The translations under genes were made by a program, and so were the position numbers. From the NCBI GenBank assembly GCA_944384475.1, contig CALWTN010000029.1:1-9426 (forward strand): a stretch of DNA of 9,426 nt. The letters run 5' to 3'. Of the stretch, positions 1 to 6,037 are shown in pieces. This DNA is from an uncultured Clostridia bacterium. GTDB taxonomy: Bacteria; Bacillota; Clostridia; Christensenellales; UBA1242. The notes beneath the pieces are model-generated. The model was given only the letters and a program-made list of their open reading frames with translations, did not search any database and had not been told where the DNA came from. Every line of letters begins with the position of its first letter. Within the stretch, counting starts at the first letter, position 1.

Positions 1-23
1 TTCTTTAAAACTTCAATTTTCAT
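1..23 (-). CDS. Possible start of another gene, cut by the left window edge
   Basis: On the minus strand an ATG at 23-21 opens a frame reading MKIEVLK to the window edge. A GGAGA at 40-36 lies 12 bases upstream, rather far for a ribosome binding site, and a promoter-like sequence is found further upstream at 53-82. Seven codons are too few to identify a product. In many Firmicutes murG follows ftsW, but this start does not resemble the usual glycine-rich MurG N-terminus, so I do not assign it. Confidence 0.3.
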
Positions 24-52
24 AAAGCGCTTTATTCTCCATACTTTTAATA

Positions 53-82
53 AAGATATCATAACTGATTATTTAAAGTCAA
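53..82 (-). promoter_or_regulatory. Candidate sigma-A promoter for the left-edge gene
   Basis: On the minus strand TTGACT (82-77, five of six to the -35 consensus) is followed after 18 bases by TATCTT (58-53, four of six to the -10 consensus). A TG lies one base before the -10, as in an extended -10. It points toward the possible start at position 23. It would initiate fresh transcription just downstream of the ftsW remnant. Assigned by eye from consensus only. Confidence 0.35.
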
Positions 83-115
83 GATAAACAAAATAAATGC
101 ACTTACCAAGTACAT

Positions 116-259
116 TTATTTGATTTTTGATTTACTCTGTCTAAGCACATTTAAGCATATGCCAATGCCTGCCATGAACATCATAACCGATGTGCCGCCG
201 CTGGAAATAAATGGAAGAGGCAAGCCCGTTGGCGGAATTGAACCGGTTAACACCAGTTA
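116..259 (-). pseudogene. 3' remnant of a second FtsW/SpoVE-family gene
   Basis: The minus strand, read from 256 down to the TAA at 118-116, gives 46 sense codons that match the C-terminal end of FtsW. They include TGSIPPTGLPLPFISSGGTS and then MFMAGIGICLNVLRQSK. The complete FtsW in this window ends with TGSIPPTGLPLPFIS, then AGSTS, and shares LNV and RQS near the end. The frame is open down to a stop at the equivalent place, but an in-frame TAA (259-257) lies where the homology ends upstream, and there is no start codon, ribosome site or the other nine-tenths of the gene. At the nucleotide level the core matches the intact copy at about three bases in four, with most differences at third positions. 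That fits a gene that diverged while functional and was later truncated, rather than a fresh duplication. The break lies just behind the stop codon of the S51 peptidase-like gene. It is almost certainly non-functional as a glycosyltransferase. Confidence 0.85.
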
Positions 260-286
260 TTGCACTATGGATTTGAAATACAAACA

Positions 287-988
287 TTATTTAACTTCTA
301 AAATAGGGAATTTACTCCAATTATAAGTTCTTTTTATTTCTTTGTTGTTTAACACAAGCAAAACCTCATTATTTCCTAGAGTAGTATACTTGCATTTATG
401 TTTTTTTAATTGCTTTATGCCGTTTAAATATCTCGAATATTTATTTGATCCACTTTTAGTTTTATAAAATTCTCTTGCAAATTCATTACCCAATTTTACT
501 ACTTTTAATTTACTTGCATGTGGCGCAATAAAATTATTTAAAAATCTAAATCCATCATAAAATTTATTTCCATAATGTTTAATTAAATTCATATCTTTTT
601 CTATGTTTAAAAATAAATTATGTGGTTGATAGTCTCCAGCAATTATTGCTCCCGCACTTTCCCCAATATACAAAACCCCAGATGCAACCAATTCCTTAAT
701 TCTTTTAAATTGATTGTATTTGTGTAATCTTTCCAAAAGTAAGTTTGGGTTTCCTCCGTTAACAAAAATAAGATCTATTTTATCATTAAAAGTATAGTTT
801 GCAGTCAAATCAATAAATTTTTCTATATTAAAACTATTTTTCAATGCTTGTTTATTTGCGTTAATATAAGATTCATCATTCTCTAAAGCATACGAAATAA
901 ATAAACAAGTGAGTGATTTTTCTTTGAAAAAATACTTAGTATAATTTAAACCTATGTGTAAAAAATCACTACAAAGCAATAAATACAT
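287..988 (-). CDS. Peptidase E-like (S51 family) protein
   Basis: Encodes 233 residues related to the peptidase S51 / class I glutamine amidotransferase-like fold that includes dipeptidase E and many uncharacterised Firmicutes proteins. The N-terminus (MYLLLCSDF) starts a Rossmann-like strand. VNGGNPNLLLERL (about 76-88) matches the conserved glycine-rich turn. IGESAGAIIAGD (108-119) is the nucleophile elbow with Ser111, and APH (155-157) supplies a candidate catalytic His157. I cannot place the third catalytic residue. There is no signal peptide or membrane segment, so it should be cytosolic. PepE cleaves Asp-X dipeptides, but that specificity should not be assumed here. An in-frame ATG at 1003 would add five residues, but it sits inside the GGAGG (1001-997) that is ideally spaced, 8 bases, before the ATG at 988, so 988 is preferred. 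The gene is far more AT-rich than its neighbours (two sampled 60-base rows hold 9 and 16 G/C, against 25 in an ftsW row), suggesting acquisition. It has its own likely promoter. Confidence 0.85.
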   Translation of the reverse strand: MYLLLCSDFLHIGLNYTKYFFKEKSLTCLFISYALENDESYINANKQALKNSFNIEKFIDLTANYTFNDKIDLIFVNGGNPNLLLERLHKYNQFKRIKELVASGVLYIGESAGAIIAGDYQPHNLFLNIEKDMNLIKHYGNKFYDGFRFLNNFIAPHASKLKVVKLGNEFAREFYKTKSGSNKYSRYLNGIKQLKKHKCKYTTLGNNEVLLVLNNKEIKRTYNWSKFPILEVK

Positions 989-1017
989 TTCCCTTTCCTC
1001 CATTAAACTTATTTATG

Positions 1018-1046
1018 ATTATACAACACAAATAAAAAAATGTATA
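1018..1046 (-). promoter_or_regulatory. Probable promoter of the S51 peptidase-like gene
   Basis: On the minus strand a perfect TATAAT lies at 1023-1018. It is preceded after a 17-base spacer by TATACA (1046-1041), which matches the -35 consensus at four of six positions. Transcription would start near 1011, giving a leader of about 23 bases before the ATG at 988, which leaves room for the GGAGG. The -35 lies inside one arm of the inverted repeat at 1038-1073, so a protein bound there would compete with RNA polymerase. Confidence 0.6.
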
Positions 1047-1073
1047 CACTTTGATTGCAATTTGTATACATTT
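1038..1073. repeat. 11-base perfect inverted repeat; operator-like and terminator-like
   Basis: AAATGTATACA (1038-1048) and TGTATACATTT (1063-1073) form a perfect 11-base inverted repeat around a 14-base spacer. Each arm contains the 8-base palindrome TGTATACA (1041-1048 and 1063-1070), and the spacer contains a third one, ATTGCAAT (1054-1061). Read as RNA from the ftsW side, the arms form a hairpin ending in seven U (1040-1034), so it could act as a weak intrinsic terminator after ftsW. The stem has only two G-C pairs. Because one arm covers the -35 of the peptidase-like gene, an operator role is equally plausible. Which function is real cannot be decided from sequence. Confidence 0.6.
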
Positions 1074-1085
1074 ACATTAAAATTT

Positions 1086-2186
1086 TTAAATATCATTTTT
1101 CCTACTCTGCCTGTCTACATTAAGAACAACACCTATTGCACTCATAAAAACAAGCAAACTTGTTGAACCAGCAGAGATAAACGGCAAAGGCAATCCTGTT
1201 GGTGGGATTGAGCCCGTCACTACGGCGATATTTAAAATTGTTTGAATGGCGATGATAAACGCTATGCCGCTTGCAAGCATCGCACCAAAGCGGTCTGGCG
1301 CATTTAGCGCAATTTTAATCAGCAAGAAAATAAGTGCCACAAAGGCAAGCATCAAAATCAAGCAGCCAATCAAGCCAGTTTCTTCGCAGATAACTGAAAA
1401 AATAAAGTCGCTTTCGGCAAATGGCAAAAAAAGGTATTTTTGCCGAGAATTAAAAAGCCCAACCCCAAACCAACCACCAGAACCAAGTGAATAGAGCGAT
1501 TGAATAAGTTGAAACCCCTCGCCTTGTGGTGACGCCCATGGATTGATGAATGCAAACAAGCGTTTAAGGCGATATGGTTCAAGAGCAATCAAAATTGGCA
1601 CAGCGGCCGCCGCTGGAATTGAAAACATTATCGTGTGCTTTTTGCTTATCCCGCCGATTATCAGCATAAAAAGCGTGATAAACGCAAGGCACATCGTCAC
1701 CGACATTGACGGCTCTAAAATCACAAGCAAACAAAACACGCCTGCCACTGCCAAAACAGGCAGCAGCGTTTTAAAGGTCTTGATTTTTTGGTGATTTTCA
1801 CTTAAATATGCCGCACAAAAGATCACCAAAGCAAATTTTGCAAGTTCGGAAGGCTGAACCGAAAATCCAAAAATCGAAAGCCACCTTTTTGCGCCGTAAC
1901 TTTCTGTTCCAACACCGGGAATAAACACAAGCACAAGCATAACTATGGTTGCAATCACAAAAAACCACTTAAATTTTTTAAGTTTGTGATAGTCGTAAAA
2001 AGAGAGCAGCATCATCAATGCCGCACCAAGCACGATGCCAAAAATTTGTTTATATAGAAAAAAATACTCATTGCCAAAGTGATACGCCGCTGAATAACTG
2101 CTTGCAGAATAAACCATCAGCGCACCAAATGCGGTGAGTCCAAACACCAAAGCGATTATCAAAAAATAATTGGTTTTAACCCTCAC
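1086..2186 (-). CDS. ftsW: FtsW/SpoVE-type lipid II polymerase (SEDS family)
   Basis: Encodes 366 residues of a polytopic membrane SEDS glycosyltransferase, which polymerises lipid II into glycan strands with a partner class B PBP. Many hydrophobic segments run from residue 8 to about 356. Family landmarks are YGAKRW (98-102) followed by QPSELAKF (111-118), KRLFAFINPW (208-217), GFQLIQSLYSLGSGGWFG (224-241) and LPFAESDFIF (254-263, with the conserved Asp260 of the catalytic loop). The C-terminal TGSIPPTGLPLPFIS (324-338) is followed by AGSTS, where GG(T/S)S is usual. The start is GTG at 2186, overlapping the end of murD by 11 bases, with GGAG about 10 bases upstream, so translation is probably coupled. 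Its position after murD in a mur operon supports FtsW/SpoVE over RodA. It is the last gene of the murE-mraY-murD-ftsW run. Whether it serves vegetative division or a sporulation-type role cannot be told. Confidence 0.93.
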   Translation of the reverse strand: MRVKTNYFLIIALVFGLTAFGALMVYSASSYSAAYHFGNEYFFLYKQIFGIVLGAALMMLLSFYDYHKLKKFKWFFVIATIVMLVLVFIPGVGTESYGAKRWLSIFGFSVQPSELAKFALVIFCAAYLSENHQKIKTFKTLLPVLAVAGVFCLLVILEPSMSVTMCLAFITLFMLIIGGISKKHTIMFSIPAAAAVPILIALEPYRLKRLFAFINPWASPQGEGFQLIQSLYSLGSGGWFGVGLFNSRQKYLFLPFAESDFIFSVICEETGLIGCLILMLAFVALIFLLIKIALNAPDRFGAMLASGIAFIIAIQTILNIAVVTGSIPPTGLPLPFISAGSTSLLVFMSAIGVVLNVDRQSRKNDI

Positions 2187-3474
2187 TTCTAACTAACTCC
2201 GAAAATATCTGTCCTCGCACCGCATACGATGCAAATTCGTCAAAACTTGTGCAACCGGGGCTTAAAAGCACGGCGTCTCCATTCTGCGCAATACTTTTTG
2301 CAAAATAGGTTGCATCTTTGAGCGTAGCAAAACTTTGGCTGTCATAGTCATAGCGTTTAGCAACGCCGTCAATTTCACTTGCCGCCTCACCAAAACAAAT
2401 CACTTTTTTAATCTGCGGCTTTAAAGAAAACAGTTCATCAAAATTCAAGCCTTTGTTCTGCCCGCCAAGCATTAAAATTAAATTTTTGCATTGCAAACTT
2501 TCAAGTGCCATTTTAACGCACGCAATGTTTGTTGATTTGGAATCATTGATAAATGTCACACCATTTTTTTGAGTCACAAACTCCAACCTATGTGCAGGCG
2601 GAACAAATGAAATTATGGCATTTCTAATAAATTTAACTTTAATCTTACACAAAAGCGCAATGTTTATTGCCGCCATGACGTTTGAAATATTTTTTGCTCC
2701 AACAAGCGGAATTTCATCCAACGAAATAATGCGCGTTTTGCCGCTATAAATGCAGCCGTTTTTAACGCACACGCCCTTTTTAAGAGGATTAAAAGAATAA
2801 AAGAGACTCTTCTTCTGCGGCGCAATATCCCTTGCGCCATCATCGTCCAAATTGACAACAGCACACTTTAACGCTTTAAAATTTTGAAAAATCTTTGCTT
2901 TTACACGCTTGTATTCTTCAAAACTTTCATGTCTATCCAAGTGGTCTGGTTGAACGTTAAGCACGCATGCTATTTTAGGAGCAAACAGACGCGAAAGTTC
3001 AAGTTGAAAATTGGAAGTTTCACAAATTACAAAACTGTTTTTGTCCGTTTTAAGCGCAATCGAGCTTATTGGCAAGCCAATATTTCCACAGACAAAATTT
3101 TTCTTGCCTGCCTCGTCAAAAATTTTACCCAAAAGAGCGCAAGTGGTTGTTTTTCCGTTAGTTCCGGTTATAGCAATCAATTTGCCAAGCGAAAAAATGC
3201 TGCCAAGGTCTATTTCGCTGATTATATTCGTCTTTTTTGCTCTAAGTCCTGATATCAAAGAGTTTCCAATCACTTTTACACCCGGGCTTACCACCACCAA
3301 ATCATATTTTTGAAAGAGCGGCTCTTCAACATAACAAAAAAGGTTTCGAAATTTTTTGTCATCGTCATACACGCTCACACAAGCGCCAAAATGATGCAGC
3401 AATTTGCAAGCCGCCCCACCGCTGCCTCCAAGTCCGTAAACCAAAACCTTTTTGCCTTTAAGTTTTTTGTTCAT
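2176..3474 (-). CDS. murD: UDP-N-acetylmuramoyl-L-alanine--D-glutamate ligase
   Basis: Cytosolic ATP-dependent ligase that adds D-glutamate to UDP-MurNAc-L-Ala. The 432-residue protein is of normal length. It has an N-terminal Rossmann-like domain with GLGGSG (14-19), the ATP-binding TGTNGKTTT (103-111), CETSNFQLE (151-159, usually SSFQLE), NVQPDHLDRHESF (173-185) and a lysine near 192 in the position of the carbamylated Lys. HRLEFV (295-300), NDSKSTN (310-316) and LLSPGCTSFDEF (403-414) mark the C-terminal domain. An open frame extends 12 codons further upstream to a TTG at 3510, overlapping mraY. The ATG at 3474 is preferred because GAGGAG sits immediately before it and the glycine-rich motif then falls at the usual distance from the N-terminus. 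With that start it lies 8 bases after the mraY stop. Confidence 0.95.
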   Translation of the reverse strand: MNKKLKGKKVLVYGLGGSGGAACKLLHHFGACVSVYDDDKKFRNLFCYVEEPLFQKYDLVVVSPGVKVIGNSLISGLRAKKTNIISEIDLGSIFSLGKLIAITGTNGKTTTCALLGKIFDEAGKKNFVCGNIGLPISSIALKTDKNSFVICETSNFQLELSRLFAPKIACVLNVQPDHLDRHESFEEYKRVKAKIFQNFKALKCAVVNLDDDGARDIAPQKKSLFYSFNPLKKGVCVKNGCIYSGKTRIISLDEIPLVGAKNISNVMAAINIALLCKIKVKFIRNAIISFVPPAHRLEFVTQKNGVTFINDSKSTNIACVKMALESLQCKNLILMLGGQNKGLNFDELFSLKPQIKKVICFGEAASEIDGVAKRYDYDSQSFATLKDATYFAKSIAQNGDAVLLSPGCTSFDEFASYAVRGQIFSELVRSEG

Positions 3475-3482
3475 GCTCTCCT

Positions 3483-4448
3483 CTAAAATGCGATTTCTAA
3501 ACACAGACAAACCGCGCTAAGAAGGCTTGTCACAATTATATATATTGTGACGATGCGATTTTCATGCACCCCCTTTTTTTCAAAATGATGATGAAGCGGC
3601 GCCATCAAAAACACCCGCTTTTTGGTTTTTTTGTAATATGCCACTTGAATGATGTCACTCAGCGCTGACAGCACAAACATCAGTCCCATAATTGGAATTA
3701 GCAGCGCTTTGCCCGAAAAAAGACCTAGGCAAGCAATAAAGCCACCAAGTGCAAGCGATCCAGTGTCGCCCATAAAGATTTTGGCTGGAAAGGTGTTGAC
3801 TGACAAAAATGCAATCAACCCACCACAGACAGCAAACGAGGCAAGCGACAGCATGTCCATTTGTTCATCTCCGATAAACGCCACGATAGCGCCGAAGAAC
3901 AACAAATAAACCAAACTCACTCCGCCAGCCAACCCGTCCAATCCGTCAGTCAAATTCACCGAGTTGACCACAGCCAAAAACACCAGCACTGCAAAAGGTA
4001 TAATTCCCCAACCGATATCAATACTTAAACCAAAAAAATCAAGCTTTGAACCAACTTTGAAATAAATCAGCACTGCTATGATGATTGCAATGGCGGCTTG
4101 TCCAATAATCTTTTGATAAGGTTTTAGTCCTTCATTTTGATGAAAATGAATTTTGATAAAATCGTCCAAAAAACCAAGCAACCCAAACGCCACCATCACA
4201 AGCATAGCAAGCCAGCCATAAAAAGAGTTGCTCCACAGAAAAAACGCACAGCCGATGAGCGCAGCGATTATAAAAATAATACCGCCCATGGTTGGAGTGC
4301 CAGACTTTGAAGAATGCTTTTCCACATAGTGCAAAATTGTCTGCTGCGCTTTCATCTTTTTACAAAGCGCAATAATCGGCAGCGCCAAAGCCAAACCGAC
4401 AGCGGCGCTGACGAGTGTTATCAAAATAATTTTAACGCTTAAACTCAC
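3483..4448 (-). CDS. mraY: Phospho-N-acetylmuramoyl-pentapeptide transferase
   Basis: Integral membrane enzyme that transfers phospho-MurNAc-pentapeptide from UDP to undecaprenyl phosphate, making lipid I. The 321 residues are the standard family length and alternate about ten hydrophobic segments with polar loops. Diagnostic motifs are KSGTPTMGG (48-56), the Mg-binding LDDF (94-97), NSVNLTDGLDGLAGG (162-176, with Asp168 and Asp171), FMGDTGSLALGG (225-236) and the cytoplasmic PLHHHFEKKG (284-293). The start is GTG at 4448, 17 bases inside the 3' end of murE, with GGAGGGAG about 9 bases upstream. This indicates translational coupling within the operon. Confidence 0.97.
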   Translation of the reverse strand: MSLSVKIILITLVSAAVGLALALPIIALCKKMKAQQTILHYVEKHSSKSGTPTMGGIIFIIAALIGCAFFLWSNSFYGWLAMLVMVAFGLLGFLDDFIKIHFHQNEGLKPYQKIIGQAAIAIIIAVLIYFKVGSKLDFFGLSIDIGWGIIPFAVLVFLAVVNSVNLTDGLDGLAGGVSLVYLLFFGAIVAFIGDEQMDMLSLASFAVCGGLIAFLSVNTFPAKIFMGDTGSLALGGFIACLGLFSGKALLIPIMGLMFVLSALSDIIQVAYYKKTKKRVFLMAPLHHHFEKKGVHENRIVTIYIIVTSLLSAVCLCLEIAF

Positions 4449-5907
4449 TTTGCTTTACTCCCTCCAAAACTTGTAAATGCTCTCTAAAATAATTATAAAC
4501 TTCGCTGTAATCATCATACGGATGTTTTTCGCCGCCTATCTCTTGGTATTTTTCTGCGCCTTTGCCCGCAATAATAACGCTGTCGCCACCTTTTGCCTCA
4601 TCCAGCGCCCTTTTAATTGCCACGCTTCTGTTAGGCTCAACAATATAATTTTGATTGACGGCGCCTGCTTCTATATCCTTAATTATTGACAAAGGCTGCT
4701 CAAAACGAGGATTATCGCTTGTAAACACGCAATAATCGCTAAGCAAAGTGGCAATCTTGCCCATGACGGGTCGCTTTTTTGCATCTCGATTTCCACCGCA
4801 GCCGAAAACTGTGATAACTCTGCCGTTTGTAAGCGATTTAACATTTTTGATTATCTTTTCAAGTCCGTCAGGCGTATGAGCAAAATCAATTATAACCTTT
4901 ATATCGTTTTGACTTATCACATTAAACCTGCCTTCCACAGGCGGAGCATATTTTATTTCACGAACAATCACATTTTTATCAATCCCAAGCGCCGAAGCAC
5001 AACTGATAGCGGCAAGGATGTTTTGCACGTTAAACTCACCTGTAAAACTAGATTTAACAATCATAACCTCATCGTTGCAGTTGCAAATAAACTCGCAACC
5101 CTCCAAATTCTGCTTAATGTCTATTGCAAAAACATCGCTTGGGCTGTTTATTCCATACGAAGAAACAGGAATTTGACAGTATTTCATAAACTTTGACATG
5201 TTCACACCATCAGCGCAAACCACCCCAAAGCGAGCACGTGAAAGCGAAAACAATTTATACTTTGCTTTTTCGTAATTTTCCATGGTCTCAAAAAAATCTA
5301 AATGGTCTTGCGTGATGTTTGTAAGCACTGCAACGGCAAATTTGATGCCCTCCATCTTTTCAAGCGCAAGTGCATGAGCGGAGGCTTCCATCACCACATA
5401 CTCCACGCCTTGATCATACATCTTCTCAAAAAGCCCGTGCAAAATGTCAGGATCTGGCGTTGTAAAACCAGTATCTTCAAACTCTCCATCAACTTTTGCA
5501 CCCAATGTGCCGATAAGTCCCACCTTTTTCCCTGCACCTTTAAGGATGTCGTAAATCAAATTGGTGGTTGTCGTCTTGCCATTTGTGCCAGTCACTGCAA
5601 TGATTTTCATTTTGTCGCAAGCGTTGTGATGCAACTTTTTCTCCATTATCGCAAAGGCACGGCGTGGATTCCTGATTGCATAGCAATCTTTTAATCCATA
5701 GTCGTTTGCAGCCAACACAAATTTTGCGCCATTTTTAAGCGCTTGTTGCATTTTAAATTGAGCGTTTTCATCATCTTTAAGCAGCAAAAACACATCGCCT
5801 TGTTTAATTTTGTTGACATCAATTTGAATGCCACTTATCTCGCTTTCAAGAACGATGCTGGGCAAATCATCAACATTTGAAAAATGTGCAATGTCTTTTA
5901 ATTTCAC
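4432..5907 (-). CDS. murE: UDP-MurNAc-tripeptide synthetase, meso-DAP type
   Basis: Cytosolic Mur ligase that adds the third stem-peptide residue to UDP-MurNAc-L-Ala-D-Glu. The 491-residue protein has all three domains: an N-terminal substrate domain (1-98), the central ATPase domain with TGTNGKTTT (106-114), TTPDP (149-153), MEASAHAL (173-180), TNITQDHLDF (196-205) and a candidate carbamylated Lys216, and a C-terminal domain with EGRFNVI (325-331), DFAHTPDGLE (341-350) and GCGGNRDAKKRP (369-380). The DNPR motif (398-401), which selects meso-diaminopimelate rather than L-lysine in characterised MurE enzymes, is intact, as is GKGAEKYQ near the end. The start is GTG at 5907 with GAGGTG four bases upstream. 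It is the first gene of the four-gene operon and faces away from the kinase gene across a 130-base spacer. Confidence 0.96.
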   Translation of the reverse strand: MKLKDIAHFSNVDDLPSIVLESEISGIQIDVNKIKQGDVFLLLKDDENAQFKMQQALKNGAKFVLAANDYGLKDCYAIRNPRRAFAIMEKKLHHNACDKMKIIAVTGTNGKTTTTNLIYDILKGAGKKVGLIGTLGAKVDGEFEDTGFTTPDPDILHGLFEKMYDQGVEYVVMEASAHALALEKMEGIKFAVAVLTNITQDHLDFFETMENYEKAKYKLFSLSRARFGVVCADGVNMSKFMKYCQIPVSSYGINSPSDVFAIDIKQNLEGCEFICNCNDEVMIVKSSFTGEFNVQNILAAISCASALGIDKNVIVREIKYAPPVEGRFNVISQNDIKVIIDFAHTPDGLEKIIKNVKSLTNGRVITVFGCGGNRDAKKRPVMGKIATLLSDYCVFTSDNPRFEQPLSIIKDIEAGAVNQNYIVEPNRSVAIKRALDEAKGGDSVIIAGKGAEKYQEIGGEKHPYDDYSEVYNYFREHLQVLEGVKQSEFKR

Positions 5908-6037
5908 TTTTCACCTCTTTTTTTATATATTAATTCGTAAAAAGCAAAAAAAGTGATTAAATATAAAATTATACTTTTTTTGACAAAATTATTTTTTTTA
6001 CATTATTGAATATGATATAATTGCGCTAAGGGATATT
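5908..6037. promoter_or_regulatory. Divergent promoter region between murE operon and kinase gene
   Basis: This 130-base spacer is extremely AT-rich and separates two outward-facing start codons, so it should carry both promoters. For the plus strand, TGATATAAT (6013-6021) is an extended -10, but it would leave a leader of only about ten bases before the ATG at 6038. An alternative is TTGACA (5980-5985) with a poorer -10, TATTGA, at 6004-6009. For the minus strand, TATAAT (5973-5968) and TTGTCA (5986-5981) are both present, but they are not properly spaced as a pair; TATATT (5965-5960) lies 15 bases from TTGTCA. The TTGACA and TTGTCA boxes overlap on opposite strands, so the two promoters may interfere. 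Exact start sites are not decidable by eye. Confidence 0.5.

Noticed and set aside
120..326. Plus-strand open frame of 68 codons at the left end
   Set aside because: It is the antisense of the FtsW C-terminal remnant. The minus-strand translation matches a known family, while the plus-strand one has no recognisable motif or ribosome binding site.
989..1003. ATG at 1003 as the start of the S51 gene
   Set aside because: The codons after this ATG are themselves the GGAGG and AAGGGAA ribosome binding region of the ATG at 988, which has ideal spacing and begins directly with the expected beta strand.
2664..3313. Open frames in other frames over murD on both strands
   Set aside because: The murD frame has every family motif in order without a break; the overlapping frames are by-products of its codon use.
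3475..3510. TTG at 3510 as the murD start
   Set aside because: It would overlap mraY, has no good ribosome site, and adds residues absent from MurD. The ATG at 3474 has GAGGAG just upstream.
4876..5694. Plus-strand open frames opposite murE
   Set aside because: They lie antisense to a complete, motif-rich murE, have no ribosome binding sites and give no recognisable protein.
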